Below are positions 1-6,662 of a stretch of DNA of 11,204 nt, piece after piece (position 1 is the first letter of the stretch; each line of letters begins with the position of its first letter). The stretch is from CAZAIO01 sp964485235 (lineage in GTDB: Bacteria > Chloroflexota > Dehalococcoidia > GIF9 > UBA5629): the NCBI GenBank assembly GCA_964485235.1, contig CAZAIO010000093.1, positions 1-11,204 on the forward strand, read 5' to 3'. The notes under the pieces are model-generated. The model searched no databases. It saw only the letters and a program-made list of their open reading frames with translations, and was not told where the DNA came from. A program made the position numbers and the translations under genes.

Positions 1-963
1 GGCAGAGCAACCGCAGTCGATATCTACCATACACTCGCAATCGATAATGTCTATGTCGGGAACCGTCCGGGCGTATATCGAATTGAAACAAGTTCGGGAA
101 TTATTCAAGTGGCTGCAATGCCGTGGTTAAGACGCAGCGCATTATTAAGCAGGGAAGAGATGAGAAACCTCGGTGTCGACCAGGTCAATGAAAAGCTCCA
201 GGAGATAATCACCGGGAAACTCATCGATATCGCATCTGAAATAGATACCACATTGCCTTCAGTGCTGGCTGCCCACGTAGCTATCTCTAATGCCAAAGCC
301 GGTTCGGAAAGCAGCATGCTTGTAGGCAGAGACCCTTTATTACTCCTCAGTAATGTGAGCCAGCCGGTTTTCGATTATGTTGCCCTGGGACATATTCACA
401 AGAGTCAGGTTTTGAATGAATTGCCTCCGGTGATATATTCCGGCAGCCTGGAACGGTTTGATTTCGGTGATGAGGGGCAGGATAAGGGATTTTTCGTAGC
501 GACCATAGATTGTCGCAAGGATGGAAAGTCTACATCGTATGAGTTCCATCCTGTCGACGCACGGCGATTTTTAACTATCAGAGCCGATATCGCTCCCGAT
601 GAGCCGGACCCGACAACGGCGCTCATACATATAATAGAACAACATAAGAATGATATTAAAGATGCTGTTGTCAGGGTGCAGGTCACAATTCCGGGAAAAT
701 TGGAAGGTATAATAAAGGATGCGGAGATTTACAAAATTCTCAATGAAGCTTATTATGTCGTAGTAAGTAAGGAAATAAAAAGAGACTACGACTACAGAAT
801 TAATCCTTTCGTAAGTGAAGAATTAAGACCGATAGAAGCGCTGGAGAAATATTTTGAGCTGAAAAATGTTTCTCTAGAACGCAGACACGTGCTTCTTGAA
901 TACGGAGAAAACCTGATAAAGGAAGCAATAGGTGAGCAAGAAGAAAAACAAAGAAAAAACTGA
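1..963 (+). CDS. sbcD: Exonuclease SbcCD subunit D (Mre11-like nuclease), 5' end outside the window
   Basis: This is the C-terminal 320 residues of a metallophosphoesterase-type DNA repair nuclease, open to the window edge, so the N-terminal DxH, GDxxD and GNHD metal motifs lie upstream. Visible are the later family motifs: an AAHV segment (His at visible residue 92, matching the GH motif of SbcD/Mre11), ALGHIHKSQ (130-133 GHIH, the last metal-binding motif), and YSGSLERFDFGDE (146-158), which is highly typical of SbcD. The remainder matches the capping and SbcC-contact region, ending in a charged Glu/Lys-rich tail. With SbcC (Rad50-like) this family makes an ATP-dependent nuclease that opens hairpins and trims blocked DNA ends in the cytoplasm. 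sbcC usually follows sbcD, but here the last 32 nt overlap a sensor kinase gene instead, so any sbcC must be upstream or elsewhere. The assignment is firm at family level; pairing with an SbcC is inferred. Confidence 0.87.
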   Translation, partial: GRATAVDIYHTLAIDNVYVGNRPGVYRIETSSGIIQVAAMPWLRRSALLSREEMRNLGVDQVNEKLQEIITGKLIDIASEIDTTLPSVLAAHVAISNAKAGSESSMLVGRDPLLLLSNVSQPVFDYVALGHIHKSQVLNELPPVIYSGSLERFDFGDEGQDKGFFVATIDCRKDGKSTSYEFHPVDARRFLTIRADIAPDEPDPTTALIHIIEQHKNDIKDAVVRVQVTIPGKLEGIIKDAEIYKILNEAYYVVVSKEIKRDYDYRINPFVSEELRPIEALEKYFELKNVSLERRHVLLEYGENLIKEAIGEQEEKQRKN

Positions 964-3052
964 TCTGAAAAGACCGGTCTTCGGAATACGGGCAAAAATC
1001 CTTGTATCGTTTCTAGCTGTATCGCTCGTAGCGGTCGGAATAATAAGTGTCTTCGCTTTTCGTAATATGAGCGTAGTAGGCAATACCGCTATGCAAAATA
1101 CGATCAGTCTCGGGCAAAATGCTGTTGAAGAAGGCATCGCGGCGCTAGAAGATTCCGGAAGGCGGATTATAAGACTAAGGGCGATTGTTGTCGCCAATGA
1201 AGTGTCGAATTTCATTGAAGACCATCCCGAGATCACGATAGACGAGTTATCAAGCAATAAGGATTTGAAAAAGATAGCTATTCAGTCCGTGGGACAGACA
1301 GGGCATACCATGATATACGGGCGGGACGGCACTATATATTTTCAAAACGATCCCGACCTTGTAGGATTGAATATCAGGGATATTGAAGGAAGCACACCTG
1401 AATTTGAAGCAATTATCGAAAGCAGTATGAGCGGTGAAGCTGCCGGTTATTATATGGCGACTGATGAAACGGGTGTGGAAAAGGCAAAATATATGTATGT
1501 GGTCTCCGTACAGGGAACGTCACTGTTACTGGCTGCTTCGACCTATATCGACGAGTTCTCCAGGCCTGCCGAGATGACTGAAAGCAAAATCATGGAGACG
1601 GTTTCTTCAATCACTGCATATATAAACGGCCAGATGAAGCTTGCCCAGTGGACGTTTATCGTTGTTATACTCTGTATGGTCGTTATTATTGCTATTATTG
1701 CGTCTTTTATGGCACGGACCATTACGGACCCGCTCCTTGCCCTGACTAAAGGTACCGAGATAATTGCCAGAGGGGATCTCGACCACAGGATCAACCTTAA
1801 TACGGGTGATGAAATCGATGTCCTTGCGAGCCAGTTTAATGCTATGACAAGCGCTTTGAAAGAGTCGCATTCCGACCTGGAAAAGAAAGTTCGCGACAGG
1901 ACAAAACGTGAGAGACAACGTGCGGAACAGCTTCGTACGATCAATGAGATCAGCCGCAAGATCAGTTCTATCATGAACCTCGATGAATTACTGCCTTATG
2001 TAGCGAACCTGCTTCGCGAAACTCTGGACTATCATAATGTGAATATCTTTCTTTTCGAGGATAGTGCGGGGCAGCTTATACTAAAAGAGATATGCTTGAG
2101 CGGTTATAAGGGTGTTATTCCGTTAGAAGTCCCGTTGGAGATGGGGGATGAGGGGGTAGTAGCGTGGGTAGCACATACAGGTGAACCGCTGCTGGTGAAC
2201 GATGTCAGCAAGGAACCTAAATACTGGTTTATAGAGGAACTGAGCGCTATTAAGTCCGAACTTGCGGTGCCCGTAAGGATCGGTGATAAAAACCTTGGGG
2301 TTCTGGATATAGAGAGCAATGAGCTCGATGCGTTCAGCGAGGCCGATCTTTTTACTGCTCAAACCCTGGCTGATCAGCTTGCAATCGCTATAGAAAATGC
2401 ACGTCTCTATCAGGCAACCGGTCAGATAGCGGTAATGGAAGAGCGGAATCGCATGGCGCGGGAAATCCATGATACGCTTGCGCAGGGATTTACCGGAATT
2501 ATTTTACAACTCGAGGCTGCGGAGCAGTCCCTTGAGACCAATACCGGCCAGGTACAGCAACATCTTAATAAAGCAAGGAGCCTGGCGCGGGGGAGCCTGA
2601 ATGAAGCCCGACGCTCTGTCTGGAACCTTCGTTCCGCCGCACTGGAACAGCTTTCATTAACCGAGGCGCTCCGGCAGGAAGTGTTTGTGTTCGGACAGAA
2701 TAACAGTATTAATGCCCGTTTCGATGTATCCGAGAGAGTAAGGGAGCTTCCTCCTGAAGTCGATACAGCGGTGCTCAGGATTTGCCAGGAAGCCCTGACA
2801 AATATTAAAAAGCATGCAAGCGCAACTGAAGTAAAGGTAGACTTGACATTTGAAGATTCGGAAGTAACATTGAATATAAGAGATAACGGTATCGGACTGC
2901 AATCGGACAAACCGGGTGATGGAGAAAAAGCGCACCGCGGTTTCGGACTGATCAGTATGCGTGAGCGTGCCAGGAATGTCGGTGGGACACTGGAGCTTCA
3001 AAGTGAACCGGGAAAAGGTACACAGATTAAAGTGACAATTCCTGTCATGTAG
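932..3052 (+). CDS. Membrane sensor histidine kinase (Cache-like sensor, HAMP, GAF, HisKA_3, HATPase_c)
   Basis: This 706-residue NarX/DegS-class kinase phosphorylates a NarL-type regulator. Order: basic N-terminus; TM1 about 23-43; extracellular sensor 46-230 resembling a Cache domain (GQTGHTMIYGRDG near 121, then a DPDLVGLNI segment); TM2 about 240-262; HAMP to about 315; coiled linker; GAF about 345-492; HisKA_3 with the phospho-acceptor His513 in AREIHDTLAQG; ATPase with N box QEALTNIKKHA (Asn624), G1 DNGIG (651-655) and G2 RGFGL (669-673). All catalytic motifs are present, so it should be active. The ligand is unknown; Cache domains commonly bind small organic molecules. The start is GTG, preceded by AAAGGAAG with about 8 nt spacing, inside the sbcD reading frame, so translation is probably coupled to sbcD. 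The stop abuts the Shine-Dalgarno of the response regulator gene, its likely partner. Confidence 0.95.
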   Translation: MSKKKNKEKTDLKRPVFGIRAKILVSFLAVSLVAVGIISVFAFRNMSVVGNTAMQNTISLGQNAVEEGIAALEDSGRRIIRLRAIVVANEVSNFIEDHPEITIDELSSNKDLKKIAIQSVGQTGHTMIYGRDGTIYFQNDPDLVGLNIRDIEGSTPEFEAIIESSMSGEAAGYYMATDETGVEKAKYMYVVSVQGTSLLLAASTYIDEFSRPAEMTESKIMETVSSITAYINGQMKLAQWTFIVVILCMVVIIAIIASFMARTITDPLLALTKGTEIIARGDLDHRINLNTGDEIDVLASQFNAMTSALKESHSDLEKKVRDRTKRERQRAEQLRTINEISRKISSIMNLDELLPYVANLLRETLDYHNVNIFLFEDSAGQLILKEICLSGYKGVIPLEVPLEMGDEGVVAWVAHTGEPLLVNDVSKEPKYWFIEELSAIKSELAVPVRIGDKNLGVLDIESNELDAFSEADLFTAQTLADQLAIAIENARLYQATGQIAVMEERNRMAREIHDTLAQGFTGIILQLEAAEQSLETNTGQVQQHLNKARSLARGSLNEARRSVWNLRSAALEQLSLTEALRQEVFVFGQNNSINARFDVSERVRELPPEVDTAVLRICQEALTNIKKHASATEVKVDLTFEDSEVTLNIRDNGIGLQSDKPGDGEKAHRGFGLISMRERARNVGGTLELQSEPGKGTQIKVTIPVM

Positions 3053-3056
3053 GAGG
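3051..3056 (+). promoter_or_regulatory. Shine-Dalgarno AGGAGG that decides the response regulator start
   Basis: A perfect AGGAGG begins inside the kinase stop codon and is followed by A and then two consecutive ATG codons. Only 1 nt separates it from the first ATG (3058) but 4 nt from the second (3061). Normal spacing therefore favours 3061, although both are in frame and differ by one Met. Confidence 0.7.
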
Positions 3057-3060
3057 AATG

Positions 3061-3708
3061 ATGAGTGAACCCATAAAAATTTTAATTGCTGACGACCATC
3101 CTGTTGTAAGGGAAGGGCTGATCACTATGATCAGCCGCCAGGAGGACTTCGAGGTTATCGGTGAAGCAAAAGACGGCGTTGAAGTAGTCAACAAAGCAAA
3201 GGAAATGAAGCCCGATATCATTCTTATGGACCTGCGTATGCCTGAAATGGATGGTGTCGAAGCTATACGTCAGATCTCTTCATTCGATTCAAACATAAAA
3301 TTTATAATACTGACGACTTATAGCGATGACGAATACATCTTTCGGGGAATAGAAGTAGGTGCACGCGCGTATCTGCTTAAAGATGCCCCCAGGGAAGAAC
3401 TTTTCAAAGCTATTCGGGCGGTCTACTGTGGTGAATCGCTTATTCAGCCTGTTGTTGCAAGTAAAGTGCTCGATCGTTTTGCGGAACTTTCGCGACAGGT
3501 ACAGGGGACGGAAACGCTCTCTGAACGAGAAGTCGAGGTATTGAAGCTCGTTGCAAAAGGCTCTGCGAACAAGGAAATTGCGGTCCAGCTCAATATTACA
3601 AATAGTACGGTGAAAACCCATATCACCAGCATTTTTCAGAAGCTGAATGCCACAGACCGGACAGAAGCGGTGACGCAGGCGATCAAACGCGGAATCATCC
3701 ATATTTAG
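3061..3708 (+). CDS. NarL/FixJ-family response regulator (receiver + LuxR-type HTH)
   Basis: A 215-residue DNA-binding response regulator, full length for the family. The receiver (about 4-120) shows the acidic pair in IADDHP (Asp11, Asp12), the phospho-acceptor Asp57 in ILMDLRMP, the switch Thr85 in ILTTYS and the invariant Lys107 in YLLKDA. A linker leads to a LuxR-type C-terminal domain (about 150-212) with LSEREVEVLKLVAKG, NKEIAVQLNI and STVKTHITSIFQKL, the recognition-helix region. It starts 8 nt after the kinase stop, so it is almost certainly cotranscribed with and phosphorylated by that kinase, and should act as a transcription factor. Targets cannot be read from the sequence; the palindrome upstream of the next gene is a speculative candidate. 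An in-frame ATG one codon earlier (3058) is the alternative start. Confidence 0.94.
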   Translation: MSEPIKILIADDHPVVREGLITMISRQEDFEVIGEAKDGVEVVNKAKEMKPDIILMDLRMPEMDGVEAIRQISSFDSNIKFIILTTYSDDEYIFRGIEVGARAYLLKDAPREELFKAIRAVYCGESLIQPVVASKVLDRFAELSRQVQGTETLSEREVEVLKLVAKGSANKEIAVQLNITNSTVKTHITSIFQKLNATDRTEAVTQAIKRGIIHI

Positions 3709-3893
3709 TATTTGTAATGGCTATGTTTTATATCGGTAATATGGTTGATTTAAAAGTCATTCCTTTGACTTCTGCAAAACCAACCTATTTCCTGATTGAT
3801 TACGATTTCTGTTACTATACACTGTATATATAGACTGCATAGTCACGTTACCGATGCATGTTTTAAAAACCCGATACGATTCTCTGGTGAGTT

Positions 3894-3924
3894 TTGAAAA
3901 ACGGACTCCGGTTTTAAATAATAT
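3894..3924 (+). promoter_or_regulatory. Candidate sigma-70 promoter for the lone receiver gene
   Basis: TTGAAA (3894-3899) and TAATAT (3919-3924) are separated by 19 nt, longer than the ideal 17. Transcription would start near 3931 and leave a leader of about 29 nt with a GAAGGA ribosome site. The region is AT-rich, so chance matches are likely. Confidence 0.3.
3897..3915 (+). promoter_or_regulatory. Imperfect 19-bp palindrome, possible operator
   Basis: AAAA-a-CGGA-c-TCCG-g-TTTT is symmetric apart from one A/G mismatch pair and the central base. It lies between the candidate -35 and -10 boxes of the lone receiver, where a dimeric regulator such as the NarL-type protein could act. As RNA it could fold only a tiny CGG/CCG stem, so a DNA-level operator is the better reading. 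No binding evidence is available. Confidence 0.3.
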
Positions 3925-3959
3925 AAACGGCTAAAATTCGCAGGAAGAAGGATGAAATC

Positions 3960-4355
3960 ATGGACGAGATAAAAGTACTCATAGTTGATGACAACGAAGT
4001 AGTAAGAGAGGGCATTGACGCGTTGCTCAGCCCCCATACTGATATAAAAGTAATAGGAAAAGCTGTTGACGGTCTTGATGCAGTTACAAAAGCGGAGTCT
4101 CTCGAACCGGATGTTATATTAATGGATGCGCATATGCCCCGTGCAAGCGGTGCAGAAGCAACCCGCAAGATTAAAGAGAAACAGCCGGATGTGAAAATAA
4201 TCTTTTTGACCGTATACGGTGAATATGCCGGTGATGCACTGGATGCAGGTGCAAGCTGGTATTTGACCAAGGACTGTAAGAGGCAGGACCTGTTAGAAGC
4301 GATCAGGACACTCGCAAAAAGCAAGCGCGCGAAAGAAAAGCGCCGTGCATCCTGA
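3960..4355 (+). CDS. Stand-alone receiver-domain response regulator
   Basis: A 131-residue single-domain receiver. Phosphorylation residues are intact: Asp10/Asp11 in IVDDNE, phospho-acceptor Asp56 in ILMDAHMP, Thr84 in FLTVYG and Lys104 in YLTKDC. Its N-terminal half closely resembles the NarL-type receiver upstream (shared VVREG, VIG.A.DG and ILMD..MP patterns), so it looks like a paralogue that lost, or never had, the LuxR HTH. It ends in a short basic tail (KSKRAKEKRRAS). The ATG start has GAAGGA 7 nt upstream. Without an output domain it could act by protein contact, or as a phosphate sink or relay for the nearby kinase; these roles are inferred. The sequence after the stop holds no HTH remnant, and the gene ends 20 nt from the convergent ade stop. 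Confidence 0.9.
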   Translation: MDEIKVLIVDDNEVVREGIDALLSPHTDIKVIGKAVDGLDAVTKAESLEPDVILMDAHMPRASGAEATRKIKEKQPDVKIIFLTVYGEYAGDALDAGASWYLTKDCKRQDLLEAIRTLAKSKRAKEKRRAS

Positions 4356-4375
4356 TGTGTGAACGAAGGAAGCTG

Positions 4376-6076
4376 TTAATCAAGTAATTTAAATGCCAGA
4401 ACATCTACCAACCCCCGATCGCTCAAACGTAATTCGGGGATTACCGGTAGTGCGATAAACGATAAAAGGGCGAAAGGCGACGGCGGGATACTTCCCATTT
4501 TCGATGCAGCTTTTTCAACGTTCTTGAATTTATCTACTACTGTATGCAACGGCTCTGGTGAAAGCAGACCTGCGACAGGCAATGAAAGCGAAGCAACCGG
4601 TTTCCCATTTGCGCAGGCGACTAGCCCTCCACCGATCTTTTCTATTTCTTTGATTGCTGCATAGATGTCTGCATCATTGGTGCCGACAGCGACTATATTG
4701 TGGGAGTCATGGGCTATTGAAGATGCGAGCGCTCCTTTTTTTAGTCCGAACCCCTTAACCAGACCGATGCCGATATTGCCCGTCATTTTATGGCGCTCGA
4801 CCACTACCAGTTTCAGTATATCTTTCGTGAGGTCGGGCAGTATTTCGCCGTTATGATCTGTCATTTTTTCAACGGTCTTTCTGGTGACTATTTGCCCGGG
4901 TATTATCTCTATCACGGGATATTCCTTTTTATTACCGGATAGTTTCAATGACTCGATAGAAAATGGTTTAACATGGACCGTGTCGGTAAGCTCGACATCC
5001 GAGCAGTCCGGTTGAGGAAAGAGAGGGCTGCCCCCACGGGCAACCAGTTTTCCGCGGTAAAAGACCATATCGATGCTGAGCTGTGAAAGGTCGTTGATAG
5101 TGATGAGGTTCGCTACATATCCGGGCGCAATGCCGCCGTGGTTATAGAGCCGGAAATATTCTGCGGCGTTGATCGTGGCAAGTTGCAAAGCGCGTACGGG
5201 ATCGAGGCCCAACCGGATTGCTTTTCTGACAACAGCGTCGATGTCGCCTTCGTGGAGCAGGTCGGCGCAGTTGCGGTCGTCAACTACAAAAAGACATCTA
5301 TGATATGTGTGATCGGTAACCAGGGGAAGAAGGTCATGGAGATTTTTTTCGGATGAACCTTCTCTGATCATAAGGTGCATACCCCGCTGTAATTTTTCTC
5401 TGCCTTCTTCCAGCGTGGTAGACTCGTGGTCGGAATATATACCTGCTGCTATATAAGCATTCAATTGCTTTTCGGTTACACCCGGTGCGTGGCCGTCTAC
5501 GATTCTTCCTTTTGCCGACTGTATCTTATGGAGCACTTGCTCATCGTTAAAGATTACTCCCGGATAGTTCATCATTTCGCCGAGACCGATTACGTTCTGT
5601 TTTTTTAATATCGCTTTTATATCGTGCGGCTCTATGTCGGCACCGCTTGTTTCCATATTTGTCGCCGGTACACAGGACGGGACCATAAAAAACATATCGA
5701 GCGGCAAACGCCTTGCCCATTTCATGACGAACTCGATCCCCGCAAGCCCCGCTACATTGGTTATCTCATGGAGATCTGTAATGAGTGCCGAGGTACCTCT
5801 CGGGACAACAGCCCGCGCATACTGGGCCGGGTGGAGCATCGAACTTTCGATGTGAGTATGTCCGTCTATAAGACCGGGAGCAAGGTATTTCCCCTTAATA
5901 TCGATTGTTTCTTTTGCTTTGTTGTAATTGCCTATTCCAGCTATAGTGCCCTGGTAAACAGCCACGTTACCTTCATCTATGGAAGCTGTGAACGTATTGA
6001 TTACCCTGCAATTCTTGATAAGCAGGTCTGCGGGAGTATCTCCCCGGGCAACTGAGATCAGTCCGGACAATTCCAT
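4376..6076 (-). CDS. ade: Adenine deaminase
   Basis: A 566-residue amidohydrolase of the Ade/AdeC family, which deaminates adenine to hypoxanthine and ammonia with a divalent metal centre in the cytoplasm. Family motifs appear in order: PGLIDGHTHIESSM (metal ligands His73 and His75), TDLHEI (His103), GLGEMMNYPG (Glu167), GHAPG (His196), YSDHEST (His217) and a VDDR segment (265-268). The C-terminal domain carries ALASSIAHDSHNIVAVGTND, a signature that separates Ade from other amidohydrolases. Length is normal for the family. The frame stays open upstream to 6190, but that part overlaps hpt and has no family similarity; AGGAGG 5 nt upstream selects the ATG at 6076. The gene begins 16 nt after the hpt stop, so the two are one operon: Ade supplies hypoxanthine, which Hpt converts to IMP. 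Confidence 0.96.
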   Translation of the reverse strand: MELSGLISVARGDTPADLLIKNCRVINTFTASIDEGNVAVYQGTIAGIGNYNKAKETIDIKGKYLAPGLIDGHTHIESSMLHPAQYARAVVPRGTSALITDLHEITNVAGLAGIEFVMKWARRLPLDMFFMVPSCVPATNMETSGADIEPHDIKAILKKQNVIGLGEMMNYPGVIFNDEQVLHKIQSAKGRIVDGHAPGVTEKQLNAYIAAGIYSDHESTTLEEGREKLQRGMHLMIREGSSEKNLHDLLPLVTDHTYHRCLFVVDDRNCADLLHEGDIDAVVRKAIRLGLDPVRALQLATINAAEYFRLYNHGGIAPGYVANLITINDLSQLSIDMVFYRGKLVARGGSPLFPQPDCSDVELTDTVHVKPFSIESLKLSGNKKEYPVIEIIPGQIVTRKTVEKMTDHNGEILPDLTKDILKLVVVERHKMTGNIGIGLVKGFGLKKGALASSIAHDSHNIVAVGTNDADIYAAIKEIEKIGGGLVACANGKPVASLSLPVAGLLSPEPLHTVVDKFKNVEKAASKMGSIPPSPFALLSFIALPVIPELRLSDRGLVDVLAFKLLD

Positions 6077-6081
6077 CATTC

Positions 6082-6087
6082 CCTCCT
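6082..6087 (-). promoter_or_regulatory. Shine-Dalgarno AGGAGG that decides the ade start
   Basis: Read on the minus strand, AGGAGG is followed by GA and then ATGATGG. The first ATG (6079) is only 2 nt away and the second (6076) is 5 nt away, so the second is the likelier start. The site lies in the 16-nt hpt-ade gap. Confidence 0.75.
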
Positions 6088-6092
6088 GCCGG

Positions 6093-6611
6093 TTATTCCA
6101 GTACGCAGATATCGTCCAGGTACCGGTATTGCTCATTCCAGTCCAATCCGTAGCCGACCAGGAATTTATCCGGTACGGTGAAACCGACATAGTCCACTTC
6201 CAGCGGTACTTTTCTTCTTGACGGTTTATCGGTGAGCGCGCATATTTTTATCGATGCCGGTTTCTTCTTTTTCATATATTTGACGACTGATGTCATCGTC
6301 AGTCCTGTATCGACAATGTCTTCGACTATTATGATGTCCTTTCCTTTTATTGGAGTTTTCAGTCCCTGGGTCATAGTTACGACCCCCGAGCTTTCTGTCT
6401 GTGAACCGTAGCTGGATAAGCGTATAAATTCCACCTGTACGGGCATGTGGATCTGACGGACCAGGTCGGCAAGGAAAATAAAAGAGCCTTTTAAAATGCT
6501 GATCAGAATAGGCTGTTTATCACTATAATCGCGTCTTATTTCAGAAGCAATCCTGTCAATAGCCTGTCTGATCTCATTTTGGGGGATGAGTACTTTGAGC
6601 TGTGAATTCAC
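6093..6611 (-). CDS. hpt: Hypoxanthine phosphoribosyltransferase
   Basis: A 172-residue purine salvage enzyme that joins hypoxanthine (often also guanine) to PRPP to give IMP or GMP and pyrophosphate. Visible features: the LKGS loop (40-43) that contacts pyrophosphate; the flexible active-site loop with SSYGSQTESSG (66-76); the PRPP signature IIIVEDIVDTGLT (93-105) with the acidic pair Glu97/Asp98 and the expected general base Asp101; a LTDKPSRRK segment with the base-contacting Lys129; and VPDKFLVGYGLDWNEQYR near the C-terminus. Length and order match bacterial HprT/Hpt. The start is GTG; an in-frame stop five codons upstream leaves no other initiation codon, and no Shine-Dalgarno precedes it. 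Instead a strong promoter ends 6 nt before it, suggesting a leaderless transcript. It is followed by ade in the same operon. Confidence 0.96.
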   Translation of the reverse strand: MNSQLKVLIPQNEIRQAIDRIASEIRRDYSDKQPILISILKGSFIFLADLVRQIHMPVQVEFIRLSSYGSQTESSGVVTMTQGLKTPIKGKDIIIVEDIVDTGLTMTSVVKYMKKKKPASIKICALTDKPSRRKVPLEVDYVGFTVPDKFLVGYGLDWNEQYRYLDDICVLE

Positions 6612-6617
6612 GTCGTG

Positions 6618-6646
6618 ATTATAGCTTCAATACGGCATTTTGTCTA
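6618..6646 (-). promoter_or_regulatory. Near-consensus sigma-70 promoter of hpt-ade
   Basis: On the minus strand TAGACA (6646-6641, five of six consensus bases) and TATAAT (6623-6618, perfect) are separated by 17 nt. With the usual 6-nt gap after the -10 box, transcription would start at 6611, the G of the hpt GTG codon. The promoter lies entirely in the 51-nt gap downstream of the surface-protein gene and gives the purine genes their own expression. Confidence 0.75.
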
Positions 6647-6662
6647 ATATTGAGATTCACTG

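Larger units (their letters stand above)
3709..3959 (+). other. 251-nt non-coding stretch between the regulator gene and the lone receiver gene
   Basis: No open frame of note and AT-rich throughout. It holds a 6-bp inverted repeat AAGTCA/TGACTT (3754-3759 and 3766-3771, 6-nt loop) without a T run, so not a convincing terminator; a weak TTGATT (3796-3801) upstream of TATA-like runs; three GTTTT-centred repeats (3860, 3891, 3911); an imperfect palindrome (3897-3915); and a possible promoter next to the following gene. Together these suggest the lone receiver has its own regulated promoter. Confidence 0.55.

Noticed and set aside
86..963. sbcD as a broken or truncated gene
   Set aside because: The frame continues without a stop to position 1 with sensible SbcD sequence, so the missing N-terminus is a window-edge effect.
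1543..1974. 143-residue open frame antisense to the kinase
   Set aside because: The + strand frame here encodes recognisable TM2, HAMP and linker sequence; the antisense product shows no domain.
3754..3771. AAGTCA/TGACTT inverted repeat as a terminator for the regulator gene
   Set aside because: The stem is only 6 bp and AT-rich, and is followed by CTGCAAAAC instead of a T run.
4310..4345. GCGC stem plus T5 on the minus strand as the ade terminator
   Set aside because: Only a 4-bp stem with a 9-nt loop, sited inside the receiver coding sequence; too weak to call, though the 20-nt convergent gap leaves little room for another.
6077..6190. N-terminal extension of adenine deaminase
   Set aside because: The frame is open, but it runs through the 3' end of hpt, has no family similarity, and a perfect Shine-Dalgarno sits just before the ATG at 6076.
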